Shown one piece after another: positions 22,257 to 32,839 of a stretch of DNA of 64,000 bases. Every line of letters begins with the position of its first letter. The first letter of the stretch is position 1. Where the stretch lies: assembly GCA_963930655.1 (NCBI GenBank), contig OZ005605.1:16065501-16129500 (forward strand), written 5' to 3'. The notes under the pieces were generated by a model that saw only the letters and a program-made list of their open reading frames with translations, did not search any database and was not told the DNA's origin. This DNA is from Myrica gale. Its lineage: Eukaryota > Streptophyta > Magnoliopsida > Fagales > Myricaceae. The position numbers and the translations under genes are program-made.

Positions 22257-25200
22257 GTGTTTTAGTGCTTATTGCAGTTTTTATATCTTCCCTATGTATT
22301 CTGCTCAATCTTCTGTTCAAGACTAAGAAAGTAGTCGCTGATCAATTTTAAGTCTTGAAAAGTCGATTCCATGCATCCACATCCCCCCATCATTGGCTTC
22401 TGGTCTTGGGTAATAATTTGGGTACTCAATTCGCGTAGTCATAGTTGTAAATCATGTAGCTAAATCTACTTGTGGTTGTTAATGACAAGTGTACATGGTT
22501 TTCTTTCTGTTGATCTCAATCTTTTGTAAACTATAATTGCAGGATTAATCTTGGGGTTTTAATCACTATTGGACTCATAATCTTCTTGACGGGGCTTCTT
22601 TTATTCGTGGATTGGTGTGCATGGCGGATTGTCAGGCTACCTTTAAAACCGTTCTACTTGACCCGCCCATTTCTTATATCAGCCTTTCTAGTCTCTTGTG
22701 CAGGCTACGTTTGCATACCATTCCTGTATAGGTTCAAGATTCATCAAATAATCAGGAGTGAAGATCCTGCTAGGAAGTCCTTGAAAAAGAGAACACCCAC
22801 AATGGGTGGACTATTTTTTGTTCCTCTTGGTGTAACTGTTGCAAGATTTAATGCTGGTTTTTCTTCTATGGAAGTGTCTGGAGCAGCAGCAGCAACTCTA
22901 GCATTTGCTGCAATTGGGTTATTTGATGATATGTTAAGTGCTATCAAGAAACGTAATAGTGGTTTACCGGCATGGTTGAAAATCCTGTTGGAGGTGAATC
23001 TTTTTGCGCTGATTGCTCTTCTGGTTTTGTTTATGCATATTGTTACTGGAAATAGTGGTGGATTCCTAACAAGCTTCCACGTAATGTTCAAGTTGTGACA
23101 CTATACAGGTAGCTGTTGGGACTTGGTTTTCATTTTGGTTGGATACCAGCAGTATATCGTCACCGTACGGCAAGTATAGCTTCTTCTAACTAATCTAATC
23201 AACATTTTTTTAAGGGTAACTCACATATTTATTCTCATGATGACAAACTTGCAAGATAATGTTAAATTCAATTATTTTTAGCTTCCGTTAAATATTTTTT
23301 TTGTTCTAGGAAATTTGGTGGTTATTATAAGATGGCTCAAATATGACTTCATTTTGTGACTAGTAATTGGTTGGGAGCTAAAGTTTCCCTAGTCTATGCA
23401 CATTGAGAAGGAGAAGACAGGTTTTCGCTTTTTTCCTGTAGGGAGAGGGGTGGAACAGGAAGGGAGAAAACGAAAAGGAGAGGAAGCAGACTTTCTTTTG
23501 TCTCAACAATTTTGTCTTTATATTAATTTACAACTGTAATAGACCGCTGGATTCCTTGTTTAGTTCAATAAGCATCAGCATAGCTGACCTACTGGACATA
23601 TCTTGATTTAGTGTTTGCTCTCTCCCATTGTATGTACAAATCCTCAGATCATCCAAATAGTTGCAAATCATTTGACCTCATGAAAAGTTTTTCTACAAAA
23701 GTTTCTGAATGCATATTTTGTAACTTTCCTAAATCCTTCTGAAGTAATTGTTTAGAGCTCTACAGAACTGCTTAAAATTCATTTGATCTGGATGAACCTT
23801 CAGAATTGAGGGTTAAATTGATGCCATACATTTGTAATCTCAATTTAATTGGTTAATGGGATATACATCTAATTGAGAAGTCGTTGCCCAGACACTTGGC
23901 TCCTGCCCCTACATGAATTTCTCTGTGATAACTTCTTTGCAAAAGTGGTGCATTGATTTAGGACCATCTTTCTTTTTTCTTGTGGCAGAAAAATGTTGCT
24001 TCCTCTACCTGGAGCACTAGGACTGTTGTCCCTCGGAAGATGCTATCTGTTACTGACTTCATTTTCTTTTGTCTCCATGGGGAATGTGGTTCACTTAACG
24101 GATGGTCTTGATGGGCTGGCTGGAGGGACTGCTACATTGGCTTTCATAGGAATGTCAATTGCGGTGCTTCCTATATGTCCTGGTCAGTATGGATGTTGTT
24201 TAGCTAAAGGCAAATGTTGAATGGGACTGATGTTTTAAATGATGAACATTTTAGTTTCAATTTGTTCATGTTTTGTGCTTTCAATTTGAACCGAATATGT
24301 GGTAGAACAAGACTATGGTAAGAACAATGAAAGTGTAGTCAAGCTATGAAGCATTCTATCTTGGGCATGGCATGAGGGAGCTCTTGTTGGGAAAGTGAGT
24401 ATTTTGGTAGATTGTGTCCAGAAGCATTTACTCCTACTGTGAAAGTTATTTATCTTGTTATAGCCCCTTGTCTCTTGGTCAATATGTGGATACCATCTGG
24501 ATAACCTCTTGGAACTCTACGAAACACTCATCATTGTTTGGAGGACATCTTTTCATGCTTCATATTTCGCTGACTTGCAGGTACAATCGTGTTACTTTAT
24601 CCACATCTTTAATTGCTACATGATAGACTAAATATCTATATTGCAATTTGGTCGCACCCTCATCAGTGCACTCCTACCAAGGAGCTGGTTCTACAGCTGC
24701 ATAGCAGTTCCAAAATCAATCATGTTATAACATTGCATCTGGTTGATTGAGCATATTATCATGATATGGAGTCCTTTATTTGTTGAGAGTTTGATCCGCA
24801 TAATACTCCGATTAAATATGTAGAATAATGGACCTTGCTTCGTCTGGATACTTCTTCAGTAGTAACTAATTTTTGGCATTTCAATCCAGGCCTCGCAATA
24901 TTTGGGGCATCAATGGCTGGAGCCTGTGTTGGTTTTCTTTTGCACAACAGATACAGAGCATCTGTATTTATGGGGGACACAGGGTCCCTGGCATTGGGTG
25001 CAGCATTGGCTGCAATGGCTGCTTGTACTGGAATGTTCTTCCCGTTATTTATTTCATCTGGAATATTTTTCATGGAAGCATCATCAGTCATTATACCGGT
25101 ATTTGTTGGTGCTGGTCCTTTTCTCATCAATACCAGTTAAAAAAGACCCTATTAAATCAGAATTGCTACATCTTAAGCGAGTCCTGTTTCTTTGACAAGA

Positions 25201-25865
25201 TTCTGTGTCCTGCAGATCACTGTTCCGCTCGCTGATTCTATAGACTTAGACTGTCGCTTTGGATAGGCTTGAGTGGAGAGATAGAAATCGTGTCCTGAGG
25301 ATCACTGTTCCGCTTGCTGATTCTATAGACTTACACTATTGCTTTGGATAGGTTTGAGTGGAGAAATATAAATCATATCCTAAGGCACAACTTGTTGGGA
25401 AAAAGATTTATGTAGTCCCACCCCCAATTATTTTTGTAAGAGACTTGCTTGAGTCAGTATATTTATGCATGTACATCCGTGCACACATACAGGTGTTGGG
25501 TATTAAACCCTAACAGGGAGGCCAATGGATGGGTGTCATCCTATTTTCTGGTCATTGTCCTTTAAGCTTTGTCTTGGCACGTTGCATGAGCAATTAGGAA
25601 AGTAGCAATGAATTATGACAACCATGGTCTTAAAGAGAATGCAATTTCCTTGTCTTGATGGCAGACTATACTTGTGTTTTAGGTATTGTACTTCGAGACA
25701 ACCAGACGTTTGTGGGAGTCTGGGCGTCGTGTTTTCCGAATGGCACCCCTTCATCATCACCTTCGATTATGTGGAATCAAAGAACCAATCATTGTTGCAG
25801 GCGCATACGTTATATCATCCATATTAGCTTTATTTGCTGGCTATGTGGGTCTTATTTCAGCATAG
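21243..25865 (+). CDS. MRAY: MraY-like phospho-N-acetylmuramoyl-pentapeptide transferase homologue, 7 exons
   Basis: Exons 21243-21374, 21960-22177, 22543-22993, 23109-23173, 23989-24182, 24890-25098 and 25683-25865 join in frame to 483 codons plus TAG, close to the length of the Arabidopsis homologue. Residues 1-44 are Ser/Arg/His-rich without acidic residues until the end, consistent with a plastid transit peptide; residues 45-110 are acidic. The membrane enzyme follows, with family motifs in order: [10 protein letters not shown] (about 200), LFDDMLSA (about 244), [12 protein letters not shown] (about 325), [11 protein letters not shown] (about 380) and [12 protein letters not shown] (about 447). 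MraY transfers phospho-MurNAc-pentapeptide to undecaprenyl phosphate, the first membrane step of peptidoglycan synthesis; plant homologues are linked to the plastid. Bacterial MraY usually has HHHxEL where this reads HHHLRL. Intron 2 starts with GC. Confidence 0.92.
22226..22253. repeat. (CT)n microsatellite in MraY intron 2
   Basis: About 13 uninterrupted CT units, 45 bases downstream of the GC splice donor. Confidence 0.95.
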
Positions 25866-26222
25866 CATAAAAAGAGAGCCAATTTTCTGTCTCATTTTTT
25901 GTAGTCGTAGTAGATAAAAGCAACAATTTCTTTATGTATTCTTTAGGGTTTATTACTTGGATCTATAAGTTCTGTTTCCAAGTTGCCTTCTGCATGTGTT
26001 TATGATTGGATTGTATAAAGATTGTTGCACAACAGAACCACCTGCAAAACCCAATTTATGTTTGTTGAGGGAGGAAAAGAGAGGGAAAGGGGTGAAGCAA
26101 CTCCAAGGACTGAACCTTCATGTGAAAAATTACAATCCCGGAGAAAACCAGGACTGGAAGTGGCCGTAGAAAACAAGAGAACTTGGATATAGACTATATT
26201 TTTAGAAACAAATAGTGACATG
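25866..26222. other. 3' flank of the MraY-like gene
   Basis: Probable 3' UTR and intergenic DNA; no gene seen. Confidence 0.5.
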
Positions 26223-27225
26223 ATCATTCCCTCTTCTTATTTATTCTTCTCCTCCTCTCTTTTTGCTCTCTTCTTTCCTTTCCCTCAAAACTCTTAAAGA
26301 TCATGATTGATGTGTTCACTGCCCTGAGACCTCTTGCCGGCATGCGCACCGAAGGGATTTTCTAGTGTTATAATGTATGGTCACCCTAGTATCCTTGTTA
26401 AATTAGTTTTATAGAGGACGTGTTTGTTTCGCTTGATAATATTTTCTTAATTTAGAATGTTTGAGAGGGAATGAAGTTCTAGCTCTATAGAAAATTTAAA
26501 GTGGGAACGACATTTGACCCTTCAAGCACAAGAGAAAGCCATTTTTTCAACTCTTTTATTAATGTAGGTCAATACAATTTTAATAAAAGCTCTAAATAGA
26601 GGGAGACAGACTCCAACTCCAAAACTAGAACTTTTTACAAACAAATTGTTTTTTGTACGGTCAGGACACTTTTATTGGACATTAGGATAGTTACACAAAA
26701 ACAGATTTTGGGGACCAAAATGCAAAAAACAGAAGAAAATAATTATAAAAATATTGTTTTTTTTCTTCAAACCCATCTTTGGATGCTTCAAAAGAAAATC
26801 TTTTCTCTAATGAATTTGTCTTTTAAATGGGGGTAGTGTTAGATTTTATTGAATTTTATGGCAGGGCTTGTGAGAAGTGAGAAAATTTTGAAGGGTGTGA
26901 TTTGAAAATTACTTTTTATTGGAGTTTGTGAAAAGATATAGAGAAAAATAATTTGATAGAGTTTTTTTTTAAAGAAATATTAGAGTTTGTGAAAAAAGTG
27001 TAGAAAATGGTGATTTAATGAAGTTTTTTTTTTAACGACACTTATGAGTTTGTGAAAAAGAGATTTATCAAATATGCCGGTAAAGATGGTTTGATAATAA
27101 GGGTAAAAAATTGAAATTTTGTTGTTTAGCAACCAAACTTTTTTCAAAATTTAATTTTCTTTTTCTAAGAAGTGATAAAAAAAAATTCCCACTGATTTTG
27201 AGAAAATTCCCATTAATAAAAATTA
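26223..27225. repeat. Left segment of unit A, gene-free
   Basis: AT-rich repeat-like DNA shared with 43668-44100. A portion at about 26270-26640 (around AAAGATCATGATTGATG) is absent from the other copy. No ORF of note. Confidence 0.65.
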
Positions 27226-28180
27226 CTATAAGAGAAACAAAGTCAATGCAAAATATAAAAAGGAATACGACAAAGAGTCTAAAAAACTAGAAAAATGACA
27301 ATGAACAACCCATTGCGCCAGCAAGCGCATTTGCTCATTGAGTCTCCTCAGCACCCAATTCTCAAGCGGATTCATGATGGGGATCCGGTTGAGAATGTTT
27401 GTCGTGCTTCGGAGGCCGATGTATGAGGGCGGTGAAGCTAAGTGTATAGAAAAAACTGAATTCTTATTAGTGATTACATCTCGGCCCACGGGGGAATCGT
27501 CCACTCAATTACATTCCCTGTAAGACCTAAATATATTTCATTATATCGAAATTCTTTGTTTGCATAGCAAGTGTTGCAGAGGTGTTGGTAATATGTGATC
27601 CACCATTTTGAAAATGATGCTGGGATCTCGGCTGTTGTTGGGATATGGCAGGGATGTTCCTTCGGGCATTTTGGCCTGTCTTCCAGTCTATATCGATGTC
27701 CATCAGTCCAACCGTATCTGGTTATTACCCAGTCTATGATGGCCTTTCTCACGGTCTACATTTGTTCAGCATTTAGCTCTCGTTGGAGTTCCAATCAGGT
27801 CCACGACGTCCTGCCTCGCGCTTCCTCCTTGGTGGTGGTAGGCCAAGGCGAGCAGATATTTGGATTTCAGATTTCCTCCTTTGGCCGAGGTGCGGGCTTC
27901 CTTTAACCCTTCGTTGATTGTGGAGGTCCAACACATTTTTATGCTACCTCGGATGAAAAGTTCGTGTGGGTTCCCGTTCGCGTAGCATTTGTCGCGGAGG
28001 ATTCTTCATTCTTCCGTCAGAGGATACGGGGGTTGTATGTCTTCGATTTTTAGCCTTTGATATACCGCTGGTCCATGAGCGACTCTATGGAATTTCCGGG
28101 ATACCAAACAGAGATTTTGTCATTCTTGCGGGTTGTAACGTATGGCCCTGCTTATCACCTCGGTCCATATGTCCCTCTTT
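27226..28180 (-). pseudogene. F-box/SEL1-like protein gene (At2g35280 type), decayed copy 2
   Basis: Read on the minus strand from about 28180. Segments resembling the family occur in order: QNLCLVSRKFHRVAHGPAVY (end of the F-box domain), KIEDIQPPYPLTEE, then CYANGNPHELFIRGSI and TSAKGGNLKSKYLLALAYHH (SEL1-like helical repeat), then the Cys/Trp-containing C-terminus near 27480-27750 (RPKCPKEHPC, HLCNTCYANKEF). The frame is broken by stops just before QNLC and after PLTEE and by a frame change near 27750. A TATA-like element on the minus strand (TGTATAAAAGG, at 28218-28228) precedes it. F-box proteins are substrate adaptors of SCF ubiquitin ligases; this copy cannot encode a whole one. Alignment is by eye. 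Confidence 0.5.
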
Positions 28181-28677
28181 TCTCGCTTACCACGACACGT
28201 GGCTATTCAGGCCTTTTATACACAATAGTGGATAACCTTCGCCGCGTGTCTTAAGTGGCACGTCGCATTTAATGCAGCCGCTTCTGACGTTTAGCAGTTC
28301 GGCTGATTGTCGTTTACAACGACACGTGGTTCCCTTTGGTTTGCCCTTAGGTGCTGTGTATCAGGCGTATCATCTCGCTGTATCTGGGACAGTGCGCGTC
28401 ACCTCGAGTGTTGCAGCTTTAATACTTACCGCTCTGGTTTGTTCGTATAATGCGTGGCCTTCTGACGATTCATCCAGGCTGATATGCATCACTTCATCAC
28501 GTCCCGAAATAGTTCGTATTTACGATGACAACCTTTGGGTCATCCGACGACTTGGGGAGAGATACGTCATTTCAGCCTCCGCTTTGAACAGTTTAATCGA
28601 GTATGACTCCCGTCTTCGACGTATGTCGTGTTGATATTGGCTCATGTTTTGGCAAGATTGTTTCCTTGGCGACATCA

Positions 28678-28759
28678 CGTTGTAACCAATTGATCTGGTT
28701 ATATGTTGTTCATCGACAATGTTTCGTTGTAACCAATTGATCTGGTTATATGTTGTTCA
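28678..28759. repeat. 35-bp direct duplication
   Basis: The 35 bases at 28678-28712 (starting CGTTGTAACCAATTGATC) recur exactly at 28725-28759, 47 bases apart, downstream of the F-box-like pseudogene copy 1. Confidence 0.95.
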
Positions 28760-28847
28760 AGCCACAATCACAAAGAAATAAAAGAACCTTTATGAAATAA
28801 AAGTTGTTTTCATTAATTTGGAAATGGTACAGAACATTGAGACTATG

Positions 28848-29519
28848 TCATTGCTTGGACATGTGCTCGTGGAGGCGTTTGAACACCCAATTGCCATAGC
28901 ATGTTTTGCAGAGGTCTTTCTTTTGGCTTTTCCTCTCGCGGTTTGCCATGAAAGGAGGGTTGTGACCATCTGGGCAGAGCGCATATTTTTCCACTGGAAA
29001 AATTGGCCCACCATCTCGGATGTGATACGTCAACCATCATTGTACTGTGTTCAGTAGTGCCCGCATTTCTCTCCTCCCGAGTTGAGTCCGCAGAGCCTAA
29101 ATCATATCTCGAGCTTGCATTTGAAAGGCCTCTTTGTCCGAGGAGCAGTAGAGAATGGCTAGGAAAGCGTGTGCTGATTTGTGCCCTTCCGAAGCCGATG
29201 TCCTCAATTTGTTGACAACCTCTAGAGTCACTCACTCTTCCGGAAGGTGTCGCGCTGCCTCCACAAAAACTTCATGAGGATTACGTACCTTTCGGCAAAT
29301 TAGTCGATTCTCGTGTCAAACGAGAGTTGGTGTCCAGGGCGTGGAGTAGTCCTCCAGATTCATCCTCCTGAAGGACAACTCGTTGGAGGCTGCCTGGTGG
29401 AACTCTCGGGAAACTAGTATGAACTGCTTCCAGTCATCGATGTCACGTTTCGCAACATAGCTGGCAATGATGATGAGAACATCAAGGGAAAGGTGTGGGG
29501 TTTGATAATCTTCTGTCAT
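28848..29519 (-). pseudogene. F-box/SEL1-like protein gene (At2g35280 type), decayed copy 1
   Basis: ATG at 29519 (minus strand) opens an F-box-like segment: LSLDVLIIIASYVA, then KQFILVSREFHQAASNELSF and MNLEDYSTPWTP, in the order of plant F-box proteins of this type. The frame then stops at 29316. After a frame change come NPHEVFVEAARHLP, KLRTSASEGHKSAHAFLAIL (SEL1-like) with two stops, and a C-terminal Cys-containing segment (KYALCPDGHN, DLCKTCYGNWVF) ending at 28848. A minus-strand TATA box (GTCTATAAAAGAC at about 29595-29607) lies 80 bases upstream. It lies head to tail with copy 2. Confidence 0.6.
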
Positions 29520-29739
29520 GGTGGCTGAGGTTTTATGTTGGCCTTCTCTTTTGTTGTTCTTTGAATCCTTTCCCTCGTTGGAGTACTTGCATGGTCTTTT
29601 ATAGACGTAGCGGCCGATGCATTCGCTCGGTCGTGGCCCTGGAGATGCACGAAATGATTTCGATGCCCGTAGGGTTTCTTGAGTAACACTTTGTCTGCCC
29701 TCCGCGATGATGGACAGTTCGGTAATTTTACTCCCACGA

Positions 29740-30064
29740 GTCAGGTGATCGTGGCTTGGTGGGAACCGCCTTGGGAGTTACAAAATCTTTTGACGAGTCA
29801 CTTCTCATGCCCGGATGTCGCTCCACTCTTTAATTAATTGTCATTCTTTGCGACTGTTCAGTTTTAGGTTTATATGACGTCATTCCAGGATTTCTCGGGA
29901 TTTCCTCGAAGTGGTTTGTTTTCGGTTGAGGGGCCCATTGGTCATTGTGTATTCTCCTTTAGGGTTGTCTTCCCTCATTCTTGTCATTTCTTGAATTCTT
30001 CTGGATTATTCGTCTCCCGCCCTTTGAGCGTAGTCATTTGTAAGGTTCCTCGCTGTTTCATACG
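29740..30064. other. Spacer between F-box-like pseudogene and the antisense ORF of the Tat element
   Basis: No ORF of note. It probably contains the leader of the plus-strand ORF that starts at 30065. I could not find the left (3') LTR of the gypsy element here or elsewhere in the window. Confidence 0.35.
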
Positions 30065-32086
30065 ATGGCGAATGTGGAGGGTTCTTCCAGCGGTGCTACC
30101 AGGGTTCCTAAGGTGCCAGAACGGAGCGAAGGCCACTGGGCCCTAGCCTGATGGTGGAGGCTGATTTCGAAGCGTTTCACAATGAGTACCGCTTCCCTGA
30201 AGATACCCGTTTTCGCCTCTCTGCTGCCAACGAGACACCCTACACCAGGTGTGCAAAAGGAGAGATGTGCTTTTTCGAGCCTCCTCTGAGATCTGGGGTA
30301 AGGTTTCCTCTTCTTTTGAGCATCTGAAAAATTTGAGATCCTTGCATTTGTGTCCGACTCAGATAGTTCTCAACGCTTGGAGGGTGTTGGTAGGTTGCGC
30401 CATCATGTGGCTGATGTACCTTTGGCTTGAAAACCAACTCACCTTAAAAGAATTTCTATGGTTTTATACACCCATATGCTTGACCCAAGTTGATAAGTTT
30501 TGGTACTTCTCTAGCCCGTCGAGGAGAAGGAGGGCCTCCCCCCGTTGGCCTCCGACGCTGAGGAGGAGGAAGAGAGGACTTCTCTAGCTCGTGGTTCTTC
30601 TAAGCGTAGGGCAAGCAGTGGTATGTGCCCCCTAATAGGATGTTTGTGTTGTCTGTCGGTTGTTCGCTGTTGTCATTCCTCTGTTGTTTGGTCGCAGGTT
30701 CCGAGGATACCAATCAAGCCTTTGGCTCCGCCTCTGGGGCGCGTGCCGAGGTGTCGGTTCCTTCGGTGAAGGAGATTCGAGAAGTCGGGACTCCCTCATT
30801 CAGTATTTCTTTGACGGCTCCTGCTGCACAGGGTGAGTTTTCGTTTCATAAGATACTTGATCCTACTACACGACATACATTTAATTCGCCTTGGGTTTTG
30901 GCAGCGGATCGGCCAGGTGTCGATGAAAGGGACAGACTTGTGGCTTCTCTGGATCTCCAACAGATGGTCCTGTGGTCCGATTCTGCTTCTTCTGAAGGAT
31001 CGGATTTGTCAAGAGCTGGAGAGAATCCTAAGATGCAGAATGGTACGGTCCCGCCTTTGGAGGCTTTGGTCCCTCCTCCCTTGGTTTCTGAGCCTTTTCA
31101 AGGGCAGCCCCCGGAGCGTGGGCATGAGGTGCTTGTTGCTGGCAGTATTGACCCCCATGTGCTCGGACTGGCCAGCGAGGTCGATGCGTTAATACCTGGT
31201 GCTGCTGGCGACTCCTTGGTTTGTCTTTCTCCCTCAGCAAGGGGCAAGGAGGGAGCAACTGATTCTTCGTCTGCAGAGGATATCGAAGAACCTGCTACGG
31301 AGCCTCCAGTGCCACCTGTTTGGTGTTCAAGACCGTATGGAGGAGGCTCTGAGCGCTCCCCGACATGCGAAAGTTGATAGGATTACACGCAATTTGTCTC
31401 ATTGCGTGTCGATGATTGTCGCCCTTAATACTGCCAAGCTGAGGCAGGATGATGAATTGGAAGCCTAGGCTAGTGGAGCTTGAAAGGGAGCTGGAGTCCG
31501 AACGGAAGTCCGTTAGGGAGTTGCCTATTATAGTTCGGGGTGCCCGTTCCCAAGTTCAAACGATTGGTGATAGGGTGACAGATTTAGAGCGAGAAATCGC
31601 TTCCAGGGATGATACCATCGCCGAGCTGAGACGTACGGTCAATGCACTTGAACTGGGGAGGCTAGATTTCGAGTTACATCTGTCTCAGGAGAAGGCGGGG
31701 TTGTTGCGGCGTCTGAGTGAATTTTGTTCGTCTTCGTCGGAGAGAGAAGAGTCGTTGCAGGCCGAGATAGCAGATCTTCGTAAGGCAATGCTTAAGGCCT
31801 CTAATTCCTTTGCTCTTAAGCAGAAGGATTTGGAAAAAGCTCGTATGGTTTTTCTCTTCGGGTTGCCGAACTGTCGGCGAAGCCCAATTTCCCTAACGAT
31901 CCAGAAGCCCTAGCGCGTAGGTGTATCAGCGCGGCTATGAGGGTACTCGAGGCAGCTCGTCTCACCGAGGGAAGCCGCTTCCATGTGTACAAGGCGGGTC
32001 GTTCTCAGGAAATTTATGACAGCCTTGCAGAGACGTTGGGGACTCGCAGAGTGTCTCTTCCTTCCGCGGAGGATGCAGACTTGTAA
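30065..32086 (+). pseudogene. Accessory ORF antisense to the Tat gypsy element (putative gypsy-type transposon / coiled-coil protein)
   Basis: Starts MANVEGSSSGATRVP at 30065, then in shifting frames FPEDTRFRLSAANETPYTR, GEMCFFEPPLRSGVRFPL and NAWRVLVGCAIMWL (30150-30500). The last group resembles the 'putative gypsy type transposon' (Transposase_28) domain. An intron-like gap (GTATGT at 30620 to GCAG near 30698) leads to a Ser/Pro-rich region, then a long heptad-rich coiled coil (LERELESERKSVREL to LRKAMLKASNSF, 31450-31850), then AAMRVLEAARLTEGSRFHVY up to a TAA at 32084-32086. Such extra ORFs on the strand opposite to gag-pol, between pol and the 3' LTR, are known in Tat-clade elements; their function is unknown. 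Several frame changes make this copy inactive. Confidence 0.6.
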
Positions 32087-32400
32087 TAATGCTAGTATTT
32101 GTAATAACAGACTCACATTATGTTTTTCGTACCTTTGCTTCGTTTTTCCTGCATGTTGGTCAGCTGATGACTTGTTATTGTTTATTTGCTCCTTAATCGA
32201 ATATAGGATCTTTCGATTCTGTCCTTGGGGGACTTCAGTCTTGAACTGTGAGCATAATTAGCATCGTTCTCTGATCCTACGAAAGCAGTCGTAAAGATTG
32301 TGGACCGTAGTCCTGATTTGTACACAAAACTAATGTCGCTTCTTGATTCTGTGGAAGCAACAGGGGGCAGAGGTCCTTTAGAGACTATATCGCATTTATG

Positions 32401-32813
32401 GTGATGCGCCAGAGGATCAAGGTTCTCTGCCAGATAAACCTTTGTGGATGCGCCCGGGGAGCTCGCCTTACTCTTGTGGATGCGCACGGGGAGTGCGGTC
32501 CTCCGAGGTCGCCTTACTCTTGGGGATGCGCCCGGGGATCAAGGTCCTCCGAGGTCGCCATACTCTTGGGGATGCGCCCGGGGATCGAGGTCGCCTTACT
32601 CTTGGGGATGCGCCCGGGGATCGAGGTCGCCTTACTCTTGGGGATGCGCTCGAGGATCGAGGTACACTAAGGTCGCCTTACTCTCGTGGATGCGCCTGGG
32701 GATCGAAGGTCCACCGAGGTCGCTTTACTCTTGGGGATGCGCCTGGGGATCGAGGTCCTCTGAGGTCGTCTTACTCTTGGGGATGGGCCCGGGGATCGAG
32801 GTCGCCGGTCGTT
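32401..32813. repeat. Minisatellite with 36- and 45/46-bp units in the Tat element
   Basis: About ten head-to-tail units, each starting GATGCGCCCGGGGATC and containing GAGGTCGCCTTACTCTTGGG. Short units are 36 bases; long ones carry an extra CCTCCGAGG-type 9-10 bases. The array lies between the 3' end of pol (minus strand) and the antisense ORF. Tandem repeats in this untranslated zone are common in Tat elements and can seed satellites. Confidence 0.9.
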
Positions 32814-32839
32814 TGGATCTGATGATACGGTAAAAGTCT

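Noticed and set aside
32398..32833. Three overlapping plus-strand ORFs of 90-129 codons with repeated peptides
   Set aside because: They are translations of the 36/46-bp minisatellite in all three frames; unit lengths divisible by three keep frames open by chance.
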